A DNA stretch of 64,000 nt from DASUVM01 sp963704675 (GCA_963704675.1 OY969928.1:1-64000); one strand, 5' to 3'; counted from the stretch's first letter, positions 1 through 8,019 are shown. A program made the numbers and translations. The notes: a model not told the origin generated them from the letters alone.

Positions 1-66
1 GATACTTCCAGCCAGCTTGATGTCCCGCAGATGCAACATGGCTATCCAAATTGCGGAGTGATTACA

Positions 67-314
67 TGCTAATATAAAAAGTATGAGCTTATCCTATGAC
101 GACCTTCAGGCTATCCGTAAAATTGTCGAAGAAACAGTCGGCCCTATTAAGGGCGAGCTGGAGGCGCTCGGAAATGATGTTAAGGAAATATACAGTATGA
201 TCGCCAGTATCCAGAGATCTCCGGATGTCACAAATCTTCAAAAGCTTAACCTTGAAGAAAAGATCCTAAAACTCCATTCCGATCTAGTCGAGGCAGCGAA
301 TCAGGCGGGCATTA
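67..314. repeat. 248-bp perfect direct repeat, copy 1
   Basis: This stretch is identical base for base, as far as I can compare by eye, to 23457-23704. It covers the -10 region and all but the last codons of the 82-aa gene. Flanks on both sides are unrelated, so the unit is sharply bounded. The 3' ends differ in the last five or six codons but still encode nearly the same residues (INLPSH versus ITLPSH). Confidence 0.95.
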
Positions 315-331
315 ATCTACCCAGCCACTAA
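83..331 (+). CDS. 82-aa coiled-coil-like small protein, copy 1
   Basis: The protein is 82 aa, acidic and predicted largely helical, with no cysteine and no membrane segment. Heptad-like spacing of hydrophobic residues in the first 45 residues suggests a coiled coil. I do not recognise a named family. The start ATG lies seven bases after a -10-like TAATAT preceded by TG, so the mRNA may be leaderless; no Shine-Dalgarno site is visible. A second gene at 23473-23721 encodes the same protein except for one residue near the C-terminus. The extreme conservation of a lone small gene at two loci suggests recent duplication or gene conversion. Function unknown. Confidence 0.75.
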   Translation: MSLSYDDLQAIRKIVEETVGPIKGELEALGNDVKEIYSMIASIQRSPDVTNLQKLNLEEKILKLHSDLVEAANQAGINLPSH

Positions 332-359
332 AAAAACGCCCAGCATCGTCATTTTCCTC

Positions 360-470
360 TCACTTGTTAGTTTCATTCAAAAGTTGCCGAATATCAACAA
401 TATCTTGCTCTAACACTAGTGGATCATCGTCAAAAGTTTTGATACCGTCTATTCGCCCCAGCCATGACAT
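360..470 (-). CDS. 36-aa small ORF inside repeat copy A
   Basis: On the minus strand an ATG opens a 36-codon frame containing the segments SWLGRIDGIKTFDDDP and LVLEQDIVDIRQLL. The same frame recurs in other copies of the repeat. Length differences between copies inside the frame are multiples of three: one codon is missing in copy F and two in copy C. That argues that the frame was once, or still is, translated. No clear Shine-Dalgarno site precedes the ATG. Copies A and E keep the ATG; B, C and F have GTT, AAT or ATT at that position. Copies C, E and F could instead start at an internal ATG. Function unknown. Confidence 0.4.
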   Translation of the reverse strand: MSWLGRIDGIKTFDDDPLVLEQDIVDIRQLLNETNK

Positions 471-551
471 TATTACAGATACAAAAAGAGTTCGAACTTC
501 GGACTCTTTTTGTATTCATCTCTGTTAGTATAGTTCGAATCCTTTCTCTCC
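378..551. repeat. Intergenic repeat, copy A (ORF block + hairpin + tRNA-like tail)
   Basis: Three modules are visible. The first, 378-475, is the conserved block whose complement encodes the small ORF; it includes the palindrome-like gtcaaaagttttga. The second is a hairpin at 479-515. The third, 525-551, contains gttcgaatcctttctctcc, which resembles the T-arm and acceptor 3' strand of a bacterial tRNA-Ser. Copies B and C have the same order of modules. Confidence 0.85.
479..515. terminator. Bidirectional hairpin of repeat copy A
   Basis: A perfect stem of 13 pairs (ATACAAAAAGAGT with its complement) closes a loop of about 11 bases. A-runs on one arm become T-runs on the other, so it can act as a terminator in both directions. 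Each repeat copy has its own stem sequence. Confidence 0.6.
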
Positions 552-599
552 TTCAGGATTCATCACTGTGAGACACAAGTTGAGATAAAATAAGCCAGT

Positions 600-1406
600 A
601 TGCAGTATAAAGAAATACTTCCGCACCCGCTCCTACGCCAATTTATTAAATGCTACTGGATTTTAGAAAATGCCTATCCACCCGGAACGGTCGAAGAGGT
701 GATGCCGCAGAGTTGTTACGAGTTACTCTACCAGCGCCAGGTGCCATATGAAGTGAACGGCAAACCCTTGCCCAGACTGGTGACGATCGGAGCACTCGAC
801 CGGCCACTGCACCTGGAGGCAAAAGATACTAAGCTATGGTGCGTGCGCTTCTTGCCTTGGGGCCTGCTTCCTTTTGGAAATATTAGCCGCCTGCCAAGGA
901 ATCAAGCAACCGATGCGTCCGTTGTTTTGCATGAATCTGTCACGAAAAATCTTGCTGCTAGACTTCCTGGGGCAACAAACAACACGATGGCGTCCATTTT
1001 TGATGAAGTATTTCTGGCAGCACTACTTACATGGCAGTTTGACGGTTCAACCATAACGAGAATCGCAGACCATATCAAAACCGAACAAGGCAATGTAAAA
1101 GTCGCCGAACTCGCCGAGGCCTGCTTTAAGTCAAAACGCCAAATAGAGCGCGACATTGCACAAGCGACCGGTGCATCGCCCCGTGAGATGCTGGCAAAAC
1201 TACGCTTCGAACAAGCCTGGAAAACACTGGCAACGGACCCAGAAGTCTCCTTGCGCGAACTAGCTGTAACTTGCGGGTACTCCGATCAAGCTCATATGAC
1301 ACGCGAGTTTAACCGCCTTGCTCATATGACGCCAAGCCACTTTTCAAAACAGGTCAAAAGCATGGGCATAGTCGAAGACCCAAATGTCGCATTCATACAA
1401 TCTTAA
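600..1406 (+). CDS. AraC family transcriptional regulator
   Basis: This 268-aa protein has an N-terminal sensor-like domain (about residues 1-150, DUF6597-like) and a C-terminal double helix-turn-helix of the AraC type (about 165-248), including the typical second-HTH segment CGYSDQAHMTREFNR. It should bind DNA near target promoters and respond to a small molecule. A VOC protein gene follows after 44 bases, so the two may be co-transcribed or functionally linked. The start is the first ATG; a -10-like TAAAAT lies eight bases upstream. No truncation is seen. The ligand cannot be deduced. Confidence 0.9.
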   Translation: MQYKEILPHPLLRQFIKCYWILENAYPPGTVEEVMPQSCYELLYQRQVPYEVNGKPLPRLVTIGALDRPLHLEAKDTKLWCVRFLPWGLLPFGNISRLPRNQATDASVVLHESVTKNLAARLPGATNNTMASIFDEVFLAALLTWQFDGSTITRIADHIKTEQGNVKVAELAEACFKSKRQIERDIAQATGASPREMLAKLRFEQAWKTLATDPEVSLRELAVTCGYSDQAHMTREFNRLAHMTPSHFSKQVKSMGIVEDPNVAFIQS

Positions 1407-1450
1407 GCCCCATCCTTACTGTAGAGTAAAAGAGTAAACAAGGAGCAACT

Positions 1451-1843
1451 ATGTACGTCCATATCGTAGCCATATATGTAGATGACCAAGAAAAGGCCAA
1501 AGATTTTTATGTCAACAAACTAGGGTTTAAGCTCAAACAGGATGCCGACTACGGCAACGGTACACGCTGGCTGACTGTAACCTCCATAAAGCAGCCGGAG
1601 ATAGAGATTCAGCTTGCATTACCAGAATTGCCTGAGCAGCGGGAAGCCCAACAAGCCGCTTATAAGGCAGGACGCCCCTTTATGTCCTTTGTCACCGATG
1701 ACCTGGAAGTAGAGTATGAGACTTTAAAGAATCGGGGCGTATCTTTCAGGTCGGAGCCGCAAGAGCAGCCTTATGGCGGCAAGGACGCGGTACTTGATGA
1801 TACATGCGGCAACATACTCAATTTGCATCAGGCCTCACGGTAG
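1451..1843 (+). CDS. VOC (glyoxalase/bleomycin resistance) superfamily protein
   Basis: This is a 130-aa protein with the two beta-alpha-beta-beta-beta halves of the vicinal-oxygen-chelate fold. Visible markers are FYVNKLGFKLKQD near residue 20-33 and the C-terminal DDTCGNILNLHQ. Members bind a metal or a drug and act as isomerases, dioxygenases or drug-binding resistance proteins; the exact activity cannot be read here. A good Shine-Dalgarno site (aaggagcaact) precedes the ATG. It follows the AraC gene on the same strand, which suggests the regulator controls it. A second VOC gene lies at 54820. Confidence 0.85.
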   Translation: MYVHIVAIYVDDQEKAKDFYVNKLGFKLKQDADYGNGTRWLTVTSIKQPEIEIQLALPELPEQREAQQAAYKAGRPFMSFVTDDLEVEYETLKNRGVSFRSEPQEQPYGGKDAVLDDTCGNILNLHQASR

Positions 1844-1866
1844 CCTCTGTCTTTGTCAGCATCACC

Positions 1867-2038
1867 CAAAAGTTGCCTAATATCAACAATGTCTTGCTCT
1901 AACACTAGTGGATCATCGTCAAAAGTTTTGATACCGTCTATTCGCCCCAGCCATGAAACTATTACAAATATAAAGAGTTCGAACTTTTGAGCTCTTTATA
2001 TTTTTTCTCTGTTAGCATAGTTCGAATCCCTTCTCTCC
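1867..2038. repeat. Intergenic repeat, copy B
   Basis: The conserved ORF block spans 1867-1965, followed by a hairpin with stem AAATATAAAGAG (1966-1977 with 1992-2003). A tail at 2011-2038 contains gttcgaatcccttctctcc. The complement keeps the open frame of copy A but has GTT in place of the initiating ATG. Sequence identity to copy A is very high in the ORF block and tail and low in the hairpin. Confidence 0.85.
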
Positions 2039-2074
2039 TATATAAAAAACTTCAAGCTTGTTACACTTGTGAGT

Positions 2075-2485
2075 ATGAGACTACAAGTTGGCGTCAAGGT
2101 ACTCGTTAAGAATCACAAGAATGAATACCTATTCATTGAACGAAGTGATTCACTTCCAGACGGAAGTGGTATCCGCTGGGATATACCAGGCGGTCGTATC
2201 GAAGCACAAGAGAGATTACTCGACGCCCTTGAGAGGGAGCTGAATGAAGAAACTGGGATGAAATTCAAAGGTGATGATCCTCATCTTCTAGATGCGCAGG
2301 ACATAATGATTCCCGAGGCCGGTCTTCATGTAGTTAGGCTCACATATCTCATGCAGGCAGAAGGTGACTTGCATCTAGGTGACGAACATGCAAAATACGA
2401 ATGGCGAACACTTGAAGATGCCAAGCTACTCAATGTGGATGGTTATTTGCGCAATACACTTACTGCAATCCGGAGAACTACATAA
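2075..2485 (+). CDS. NUDIX hydrolase
   Basis: This is a 136-aa protein with a full NUDIX box, G-x5-E-x7-R-E-U-x-E-E-x-G-U, at about residues 40-62 (GRIEAQE ... RELNEETGM). The family hydrolyses nucleoside diphosphates linked to another moiety; the substrate is not predictable. I chose the ATG at 2075, seven bases after a -10-like TACACT, which suggests a leaderless message. A GTG two codons upstream (2069) is an alternative. The gene sits between repeat copy B and the Fic gene, 46 bases before the latter. Confidence 0.9.
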   Translation: MRLQVGVKVLVKNHKNEYLFIERSDSLPDGSGIRWDIPGGRIEAQERLLDALERELNEETGMKFKGDDPHLLDAQDIMIPEAGLHVVRLTYLMQAEGDLHLGDEHAKYEWRTLEDAKLLNVDGYLRNTLTAIRRTT

Positions 2486-2531
2486 GTAGGCTATTGCTAA
2501 CTTTATAACCTTTTGATATACTTATAAAGTT

Positions 2532-3446
2532 ATGAATATCTACTCCTCACGGTTAAGATCCATTCTCACAGCGAGTGGTTGGTCACAAGAAGAACTTGCC
2601 CGACGCCTGAAGGTTTCGTTCGTCACGCTTAATGCATGGGTGAATGAGCGTTCAGAACCGCGTAAAAAGGCTCTTGATGCGATTCAGGCGCTTTATTTTG
2701 AGATTGTTGGAAGTGATGAGACTGATACACAAGAACTTCAAACTCAAAAGAAGAAAGTACTTACCTTAAAGATGGGTGTATATCCAATTCTGAAGAATCA
2801 AGAAGTTTTAGATAAGCTGACACTCTACCTTACATATCACACGAACACTATTGAAGGCAGTACCATGACTCTTGCCGATACTGAAGAAGTTCTCTTCCAT
2901 CATAAGACACTAACAAATAGGACACAGGTCGAGCAGGCGGAAGCGCGCAATCACCAGGCGGCATTGCTTTGGCTGCTTGATCAGCTTCAAAGTAAAGAGT
3001 TTTCGATCACCGAAGAACTTATCAGAGGTCTTCATTTACGACTTATGAATGGGATCATAAGTGATGCAGGAGAGTATCGTCACCATAGCGTACGGATTAT
3101 GGGCTCACGAGTGACAGTAGCGAATTATGTGAAAGTCCCTGTACTTATTAGAGAGCTTATATCAGGAGTTCAGATTAAACCCAAAGACCCTGTAATGTTA
3201 CTTGCAGCTACCCATGCCGCATTTGAAAAGATCCACCCATTTAGTGACGGCAATGGACGAATAGGTCGATTGCTAATGTTGGCGCAAGCCTTACAGGCTC
3301 AGCTAACGCCTCCACTCGTGCTCAAAGAGCGTCGCCAAGCGTATTATAAATATCTTGAACTAGCTCAAACAGAAGACAGTTCTATCCCACTCGAGCTCTT
3401 CATGGCGGAGTCGATGATTAATGCTCATGAACTGCTTTTTGAGTAG
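2532..3446 (+). CDS. Fic family protein with N-terminal HTH domain
   Basis: This 304-aa protein starts with an XRE-like helix-turn-helix (about residues 8-50, WSQEELARRLKVS), then a Fic domain. The catalytic loop HPFSDGNGRIGR is intact (H235 to R246). The inhibitory motif (S/T)xxxE(G/N) is present upstream as TNTIEG (T104-G109), so it fits class II, self-inhibited Fic AMP-transferases. Such proteins transfer AMP or another phosphate-containing group to hydroxyl side chains; the HTH suggests self-regulation. No separate antitoxin gene is seen. Repeat copy C begins 18 bases downstream. Confidence 0.9.
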   Translation: MNIYSSRLRSILTASGWSQEELARRLKVSFVTLNAWVNERSEPRKKALDAIQALYFEIVGSDETDTQELQTQKKKVLTLKMGVYPILKNQEVLDKLTLYLTYHTNTIEGSTMTLADTEEVLFHHKTLTNRTQVEQAEARNHQAALLWLLDQLQSKEFSITEELIRGLHLRLMNGIISDAGEYRHHSVRIMGSRVTVANYVKVPVLIRELISGVQIKPKDPVMLLAATHAAFEKIHPFSDGNGRIGRLLMLAQALQAQLTPPLVLKERRQAYYKYLELAQTEDSSIPLELFMAESMINAHELLFE

Positions 3447-3463
3447 TTTCTAGGCTACTGTCT

Positions 3464-3635
3464 TCATCGATTATGCTTTGTTATTTCCTGGATATCCTTT
3501 TCTAGTACATCATCGTCAAAAGTTTTGACAACGCCCATGCGCTCCAGCCATGAATTTATTACAACAAAATATCGCCTGAAAATGGCGATTTTTGTCATTT
3601 CACCTCTGTCGGAAAAGTTCGAATCCCTTCTCTCC
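3464..3635. repeat. Intergenic repeat, copy C
   Basis: The minus-strand ORF block (3464-3561) ends at its own stop at 3464-3466. Compared with copy A it lacks six bases inside the frame. A hairpin with stem about ATCGCC/GGCGAT flanked by A and T runs lies at 3565-3595. The tail with gttcgaatcccttctctcc lies at 3604-3635. Module order equals copies A and B. Confidence 0.8.
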
Positions 3636-3730
3636 TTTTGACTGCATTTGATAAGTTGCCGAAATAGCCTAAAGAATTACGCAGAAGACACACCACTAAA
3701 ATGATAGCGACACGTCCTAACAAAAATTTA

Positions 3731-3753
3731 AAAGGCCCCCATCAAAGGGGCCG
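3731..3753 (-). terminator. Rho-independent terminator downstream of the 3943-4272 gene
   Basis: On the minus strand GGCCCC-N7-GGGGCC is followed by TTTTAAATTTTT. It lies about 190 bases after the stop of the GC-rich gene at 3943. Confidence 0.75.
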
Positions 3754-3942
3754 TTCTGTACCGGCTCGCTTCCGTGGGCCGTCAGAGGTTTCTGTAAAGA
3801 AAATCTCCGGGTTGCCCGGGTAGAGCAGCATCAGGCATTTACGCCTGTTATGGGATAGAACCAACCGTCGAGCACGTAACCACCAGGCTATCTCATGAGC
3901 GCAGGAGCGTTTTTTGGGGTCTAGCTAGGTCTTACAGATGAA
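3754..3942 (-). other. Long 3' untranslated region, possibly structured
   Basis: There is no ORF of note. Between the stop codon at 3943 and its terminator the minus strand contains several local complementary segments, for example tacccgggcaacccgg and aggcgtaaatgcct. It may be just a long 3' UTR; I cannot match it to a known RNA family. Confidence 0.3.
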
Positions 3943-4272
3943 TCAGTAGTCCCACTCGTCGTATTCGACGGTGTATTGGGCGACAATGTCATCCGGACGG
4001 ACGATAGCGGTGATGTAGTGGCCAAATGCTTTGCCACCACCGGTGCCCGGGACGTCGTAACCCTCGGTGTACTGACCGTACATCACGCGGTTACCGCGCT
4101 TGGAGGTGCGTATCAGTTTCCACTCTCGTCCAAAACTGAGGTCGAGCGGGTACTTCTTCTGCAACTCCGCAAATGTTAGGCCCTTGCCTTGGAAGGTGTC
4201 CACCGGGTTCCCCCAGGGGTCATCCTTATCCACATCCCAGGGGGCATGGACGTAGGCAGGCTTCTTAGACAT
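3943..4272 (-). CDS. GC-rich orphan protein, 109 aa
   Basis: The product is a soluble 109-aa protein rich in aromatic and charged residues. Notable segments are HAPWDVDKDDPWGNP near the N-terminus and QYTVEYDEWDY at the C-terminus. I do not recognise the family. An upstream in-frame ATG at 4326 exists, but the start at 4272 has a Shine-Dalgarno-like AAGGGAC and lies downstream of a consensus promoter (4325-4353), so I prefer it. The gene stands alone with its own promoter and terminator. Its codon use is clearly more GC-rich than the neighbouring Fic and NUDIX genes. Confidence 0.7.
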   Translation of the reverse strand: MSKKPAYVHAPWDVDKDDPWGNPVDTFQGKGLTFAELQKKYPLDLSFGREWKLIRTSKRGNRVMYGQYTEGYDVPGTGGGKAFGHYITAIVRPDDIVAQYTVEYDEWDY

Positions 4273-4324
4273 GGTTCTGTCCCTTCGGTACGCCACCAGG
4301 AGGCTTCCTAATGGATTACATTCC

Positions 4325-4353
4325 ACTATATACTAATAATCCCCCTTTGTCAA
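4325..4353 (-). promoter_or_regulatory. Consensus sigma-70-type promoter for the 3943-4272 gene
   Basis: On the minus strand TTGACA and TATAGT are separated by 17 bases. The predicted start of transcription leaves a leader of about 45 bases before the chosen ATG. Confidence 0.75.
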
Positions 4354-4509
4354 ATATATGTGACTGGCAAGAGAACACTGGGGGCTCAAAAGTTTGCGTA
4401 GTATCTCTATGCCATTAGTTAACTATTTTCGTTAATGATAGCTAAAATATTGCCTTCTACTTCAGAATATACTAGCATTGAGCATTCCCTCTAACTTGTC
4501 GGAATCCTC

Positions 4510-4638
4510 CAAAAGTCGCTTAATATCAATAATATCTTGCTCTAATACTAGTGAATCGTCGTCAAAAGTTTGACAACGCCCATTCGCTCCAGCCATGAGA
4601 TTATTCACTAAAAACTTCTGTAAAATGAGGTGTTTTAA
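4510..4638. repeat. Intergenic repeat, copy D
   Basis: The ORF block spans 4510-4605. One base is missing in the run that reads CAAAACTTTTGAC in other copies (minus strand), which shifts the frame and joins the ORF to an earlier ATG. A less perfect hairpin (about 4608-4638) follows. I do not see the tRNA-like tail here. Confidence 0.75.
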
Positions 4639-4770
4639 CTTTACTTTTCAAGCGAGATAAGGGTGACCAACTTTTCTGAAAATGAACGTATGATTAATAG
4701 CTAAATAGTCTTCCCGCGATGTTGCTGCCCGCTGGCTCGCTGTACGATCGAGCGCGAGGCCAATAAAACA

Positions 4771-4807
4771 GGGCCTGCTCTCCAGCAATTCGCTAGAGAG
4801 CAGGCCC
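4771..4807 (-). terminator. Terminator of the 4828-5625 gene
   Basis: A perfect 12-bp stem, GGGCCTGCTCTC with its complement, is followed on the minus strand by TGTTTTATT. It lies shortly after the stop codon. Confidence 0.85.
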
Positions 4808-4827
4808 TTTATGCGCACGGCCGGGAA

Positions 4828-5625
4828 CTATCGCTTCAGCGTGTGCAGGTGGTTCCGCAGTTCTGCGAAGCCCCGTACACGCTCGTGCTGTGTGTGGCCG
4901 GTTGCGCGCGTGATCCCCTTGAGCAGCAGCTCGAAGACCTCGATTGCGTCTCGGGGGGATTGGGCGTGCAGCGCGGTGAACTGTTCTCGGAGGTGATCCA
5001 CCAGTATGGAGCTGTCCTTGCGGGACAGCTCCGGCTGGGCCAACACGTAGCCCTGCAGAAGGGTGGCGCCCGTGCCGTAGTTGACGCGCAGCGCCGCCTT
5101 GCAGAGAGTGGCCACACCAAGGTTGCAGGTCAGCAGCAGCTCGTAGTGCTCGAGGTGCAGCCGGTCGCCCAGGTTGCGAGCGACCACTGCCATGACCTTT
5201 GCCGCATCAGCGTAACCCAAGCGGACCAGCTCATTGGTGCTCCGATTCGGCTGGTCGTATTGCCCGAAGGCGATTGCCAGCCGGCGGTAGTCGCCGAGCA
5301 TCTCGTACGGATAGGCTGCCGCCCACTTGCGGCACAGCTGTAGCAGCTGTGCACGAGTGAACACTCTGCGCACCAGCGGCTCGCGCCAGAAGGCCACGCA
5401 GTAGGTGTTGCGCACTCCGAACTCGCCGCCGTGCAGCACGGCCTGCTTCAGCATGGCGCGTGCCAGCGAGTCGCTGCTGTGCATAACCGGGGCGATCCAT
5501 GGCATGTATGTCCACACGCTTGTCTCGTCGCGCAGCACGTCAGTGTGCCGAACGAGTTCCGTCACGGCCGGCCGGGGCCGGCGCGCGAGCAGGATGGCGA
5601 GCGTGTCGTGGTTGCTGTTGTTCAT
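4828..5625 (-). CDS. GC-rich orphan protein, 265 aa
   Basis: This 265-aa protein is predicted mostly alpha-helical and rich in Leu, Ala and Arg, without signal peptide or clear membrane segment. I recognise no domain. A strong Shine-Dalgarno site (GAAGGAGCCGAG) precedes the ATG. The gene is monocistronic, with a promoter at 5804-5831, a leader of about 170 bases and a strong terminator at 4771-4807. GC content and codon use are far above the AT-rich neighbours. Function unknown; the helical repeat-like composition may indicate a scaffold or an alpha-solenoid. Confidence 0.75.
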   Translation of the reverse strand: MNNSNHDTLAILLARRPRPAVTELVRHTDVLRDETSVWTYMPWIAPVMHSSDSLARAMLKQAVLHGGEFGVRNTYCVAFWREPLVRRVFTRAQLLQLCRKWAAAYPYEMLGDYRRLAIAFGQYDQPNRSTNELVRLGYADAAKVMAVVARNLGDRLHLEHYELLLTCNLGVATLCKAALRVNYGTGATLLQGYVLAQPELSRKDSSILVDHLREQFTALHAQSPRDAIEVFELLLKGITRATGHTQHERVRGFAELRNHLHTLKR

Positions 5626-5831
5626 CTCGGCTCCTTCGAAGTTGGTACAGGATCTCCCGCACCTTGTTCAAAGAAGCTTGCGTGCTCTGTGCGGGAGTAG
5701 AGTGAAGGGGAAGTCCTAACTATGGTCAGGGGCTTCCGTTGCCACTCCAGCGCGGTACTTCAAATCCTCACCTCCTATCAATGGATGTGTGCATGACTTA
5801 GTTATTATAACATTAATATCTGATAATACAA
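5626..5831 (-). promoter_or_regulatory. Promoter and long leader with possible leader peptides
   Basis: A -10 TATAAT (complement of 5804-5809) with a -35-like TTGTAT 16 bases away drives the 4828-5625 gene. The leader contains a strong Shine-Dalgarno GGAGG followed by a TTG-initiated 15-codon ORF (5716-5763, peptide MKYRAGVATEAPDHS). An 8-codon ORF (5768-5794) starts only a few bases after the predicted transcription start. A hairpin CTCCCGCAC/GTGCGGGAG (5654-5697) lies just before the gene. The layout would suit attenuation, but this is speculative. Confidence 0.45.
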
Positions 5832-5856
5832 TGAAGAAGCTTTAATCTAAAAATGT

Positions 5857-5884
5857 TGTCGGGAAGTATCGGTTATTCCCGACA
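5857..5884 (-). terminator. Terminator downstream of the recombinase pseudogene
   Basis: The minus strand forms TGTCGGGAA-N10-TTCCCGACA followed by ACATTTTT. Confidence 0.75.
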
Positions 5885-5930
5885 CATCTCGCCACCACAG
5901 TGGCAGCTACTGTGAGGTGCTAGCTAATAT

Positions 5931-6897
5931 TTAATTTTCTCGAAATGTTACATCGCTTAGCAACTTTCGAATCTCTTTAATGCTTTGTTGTACATCCTGC
6001 TCATCCTCTTCTTGAGGTAAAGGTTTGACTACGAACCAAATGCCCAGCCAAGATGTACGGATAGGCTCTAAAGCAGGGTTCCCTATCTGTAGATCTTGGG
6101 GCTTAACCATCGAAAGGGCTTCTTGCAGTTGCGGGAGGCCTTTTTCGATTGGGGTTAGCCATTCAAAAGGCATCAATTCAACCACTCCGTTATATAGTGT
6201 CGGATGTGTGCCGAGCGCTAGTAGCACATCGCGCTTTGCGATTATGCCACCGTTCTCGAAACGCTCGCGGCCATGAGCTATTACGTCGATTGTCTTGTAT
6301 ATAACATCGGGCCAACCAGCAGCACGATTGTTCGTATCGGCTACGGCCTCTTCAGCGTCATTGGTCTGGCTTAGTAACTCTTTGGACTTTTCCTAAACTT
6401 ATCTTCTTTAATAAGCTCTTTGCTGGTCATATCAACCAACTTGTCGTATTGCTGACGTAGTTGCTGTAAGGTTTTGAATTGAGTGTTTTCTATGGCTTCA
6501 CGCTCTTTGGCTTCGCCCGCGTTCATGTCTTTTATAGCGCCTCTAGAGCCCATTCCTCAAACAGCGGGTGAATGGTGTATCTATCTAATATTCCGTACAA
6601 CTGGTTGGCGATATTCTTTTCTTCTACAGTCTTGCGGTTTTCGCAGGGACGCTTATGGGTGCAGTGGTAATAAACGTAGTGCAGCACCTTGCCATTCTTA
6701 AGCTTCTTGTATTTGTCCTGAGCAGTTATTTGACAGCCACATTCTTTGCAAAACAGGAAGCCACGATACGCAAACTCTTTACTATTGATTGGCGAGGTTT
6801 GCCCTGTCTGCCAAGTATAATTTGCGCTTTGTTATACTCCTCTTTGCTAATCATTGCTGGATAGTGTGCATCTATCCGGGGAGCCGCCAGTGCCATG
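5931..6897 (-). pseudogene. Decayed large serine recombinase (C-terminal part)
   Basis: Joining three minus-strand frames gives a continuous large serine recombinase C-terminus. First comes the recombinase domain segment (IDAHYPAMISKEEYNKAQ). A zinc ribbon follows, with LFCKECGCQIT and YHCTHKRPCENR. Then comes the coiled-coil region (MNAGEAKEREAIE, SKELLSQTNDAEEAVAD) and the terminal helix-rich part (ENGGIIAKRDVLLALG). Frame breaks occur near 6775, near 6541 (two extra bases) and near 6390. The N-terminal catalytic resolvase domain with its serine is absent. These enzymes integrate and excise mobile DNA at att sites, so this is a remnant of an integration module. Confidence 0.85.
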
Positions 6898-6913
6898 GAG
6901 GATTATTGCGTTT

Positions 6914-7327
6914 TCATCTTCGCTTTTCCCACACAACAAGCTCGGGGAAGCCTGTCTCGTCGTCTAGTTCACGGGTGTATTTAGCTTGCTCATCTTCGCC
7001 TAGGACAATTTCGGCTGTGGGGTGAATAATCGTGCCTTCTTTCAGATGGCCACCAAAGCTTTTGCCTTCTTTGTCCGAGATAGCCATATGTAGATGCGTA
7101 CCATGTGCGCTTACTGTTCCTACGAGGGATGTTATCTCATAGTCGCCCTGATATGTACGTATGTCTTGTTTATCGGGCTGCGCTCCAGCCATGCGCAAAG
7201 TAGCCTGGTTCAAGCCGCCAACACAAGTCACAATAAACCCCGCTTGGATATTCTTAGATTTTACAAAATTTTCGATTTCAGTCTTAAGATCATTACCTGG
7301 CTTGAGCCGGAAAGTGTAGATTTTCAT
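6914..7327 (-). CDS. PPC/DUF296 domain protein
   Basis: This 137-aa protein covers the whole PPC (plants and prokaryotes conserved) domain. The metal-binding signature is intact as THLHMAISDKEGKSFGGHL, with three histidines. In plants the domain accompanies AT-hooks; bacterial members are free-standing trimers of unclear role. The ATG lies six bases after a -10-like TATGAT, suggesting a leaderless transcript. It sits immediately upstream (in minus orientation) of the recombinase pseudogene, probably by chance. Confidence 0.9.
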   Translation of the reverse strand: MKIYTFRLKPGNDLKTEIENFVKSKNIQAGFIVTCVGGLNQATLRMAGAQPDKQDIRTYQGDYEITSLVGTVSAHGTHLHMAISDKEGKSFGGHLKEGTIIHPTAEIVLGEDEQAKYTRELDDETGFPELVVWEKRR

Positions 7328-7459
7328 GTTCTAATCATACCTTATCTGTTAATTGCCGTTAAACAATATAGGTATGGCCACCAGGAAATATGCGCCATCA
7401 CTAACCTACTTTCTGCAAAAATCGAAAAAAATTCTTGGGTTGAACCTATCGCAGCGTGA

Positions 7460-7914
7460 GCGGACAGGCCCCCCTACTCATCAGACAAAGTAGGAAACGC
7501 CCTTAGGAAACGTAGGCCTCTACCTGTGGCGATGATATAAGAGGGTGTTTAACCTGGGAGATGATGGCCAGCCAAGAAAAGTGTCGGAGCTTTAAAGTTT
7601 CGACACTTTTCATGTTTTGGACAATGGGACTCGAACCGAAGATCGTATATTACCGGTGGCAATATATTTTACTTGCTTGGCCGAGCGATAAAATCTATAG
7701 ATAACAGATATAAAGACGTTCGAAAATGAACGTCTTTTGTCTTGGAACGATTTTCTGATATGTTGCACGGGTGCGAATCCTTTTCATAGTGATTGTATAT
7801 TCTGTTTTAAAATCAGTCATTAAACTTCGTATCATCTTCCTCTCACGTATATTGGTCTTTAGCGATTGTAGTGTCCTAGAAGCCAAGGTTATAGACAGTC
7901 AGATATAAAGCACA
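7460..7914. other. Gene-free stretch with two hairpins and tRNA-like scraps
   Basis: There is no convincing ORF. A perfect hairpin GAAAAGTGTCG/CGACACTTTTC lies at 7576-7611 and another, AAAGACGTTC/GAACGTCTTT, at 7712-7737. Short T-arm-like strings are present: ggttcgagtccca on the minus strand near 7625-7637 and gggtgcgaatcctttt near 7770-7785. A tggccgagcgata string recalls a Ser/Leu tRNA D-arm. No full cloverleaf can be drawn. Confidence 0.4.
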
Positions 7915-8019
7915 TTGCCGTGCGCATACGATTGGCGACTATCCTTGGCGCAAGCAAGAGATCAGCTTCCAGTGATTGACGCGCTTACCCACCCAGGCGC
8001 CGATACTAACCGGCAAGAC

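Noticed and set aside
4843..5343. 166-aa plus-strand ORF over the 265-aa orphan gene
   Set aside because: The minus-strand frame has a strong Shine-Dalgarno site, promoter and terminator; the plus-strand ORF has none and is a by-product of high GC.
7600..7800. A complete tRNA gene
   Set aside because: T-arm-like and D-arm-like strings exist on both strands, but stems do not pair and no cloverleaf of normal length can be drawn.
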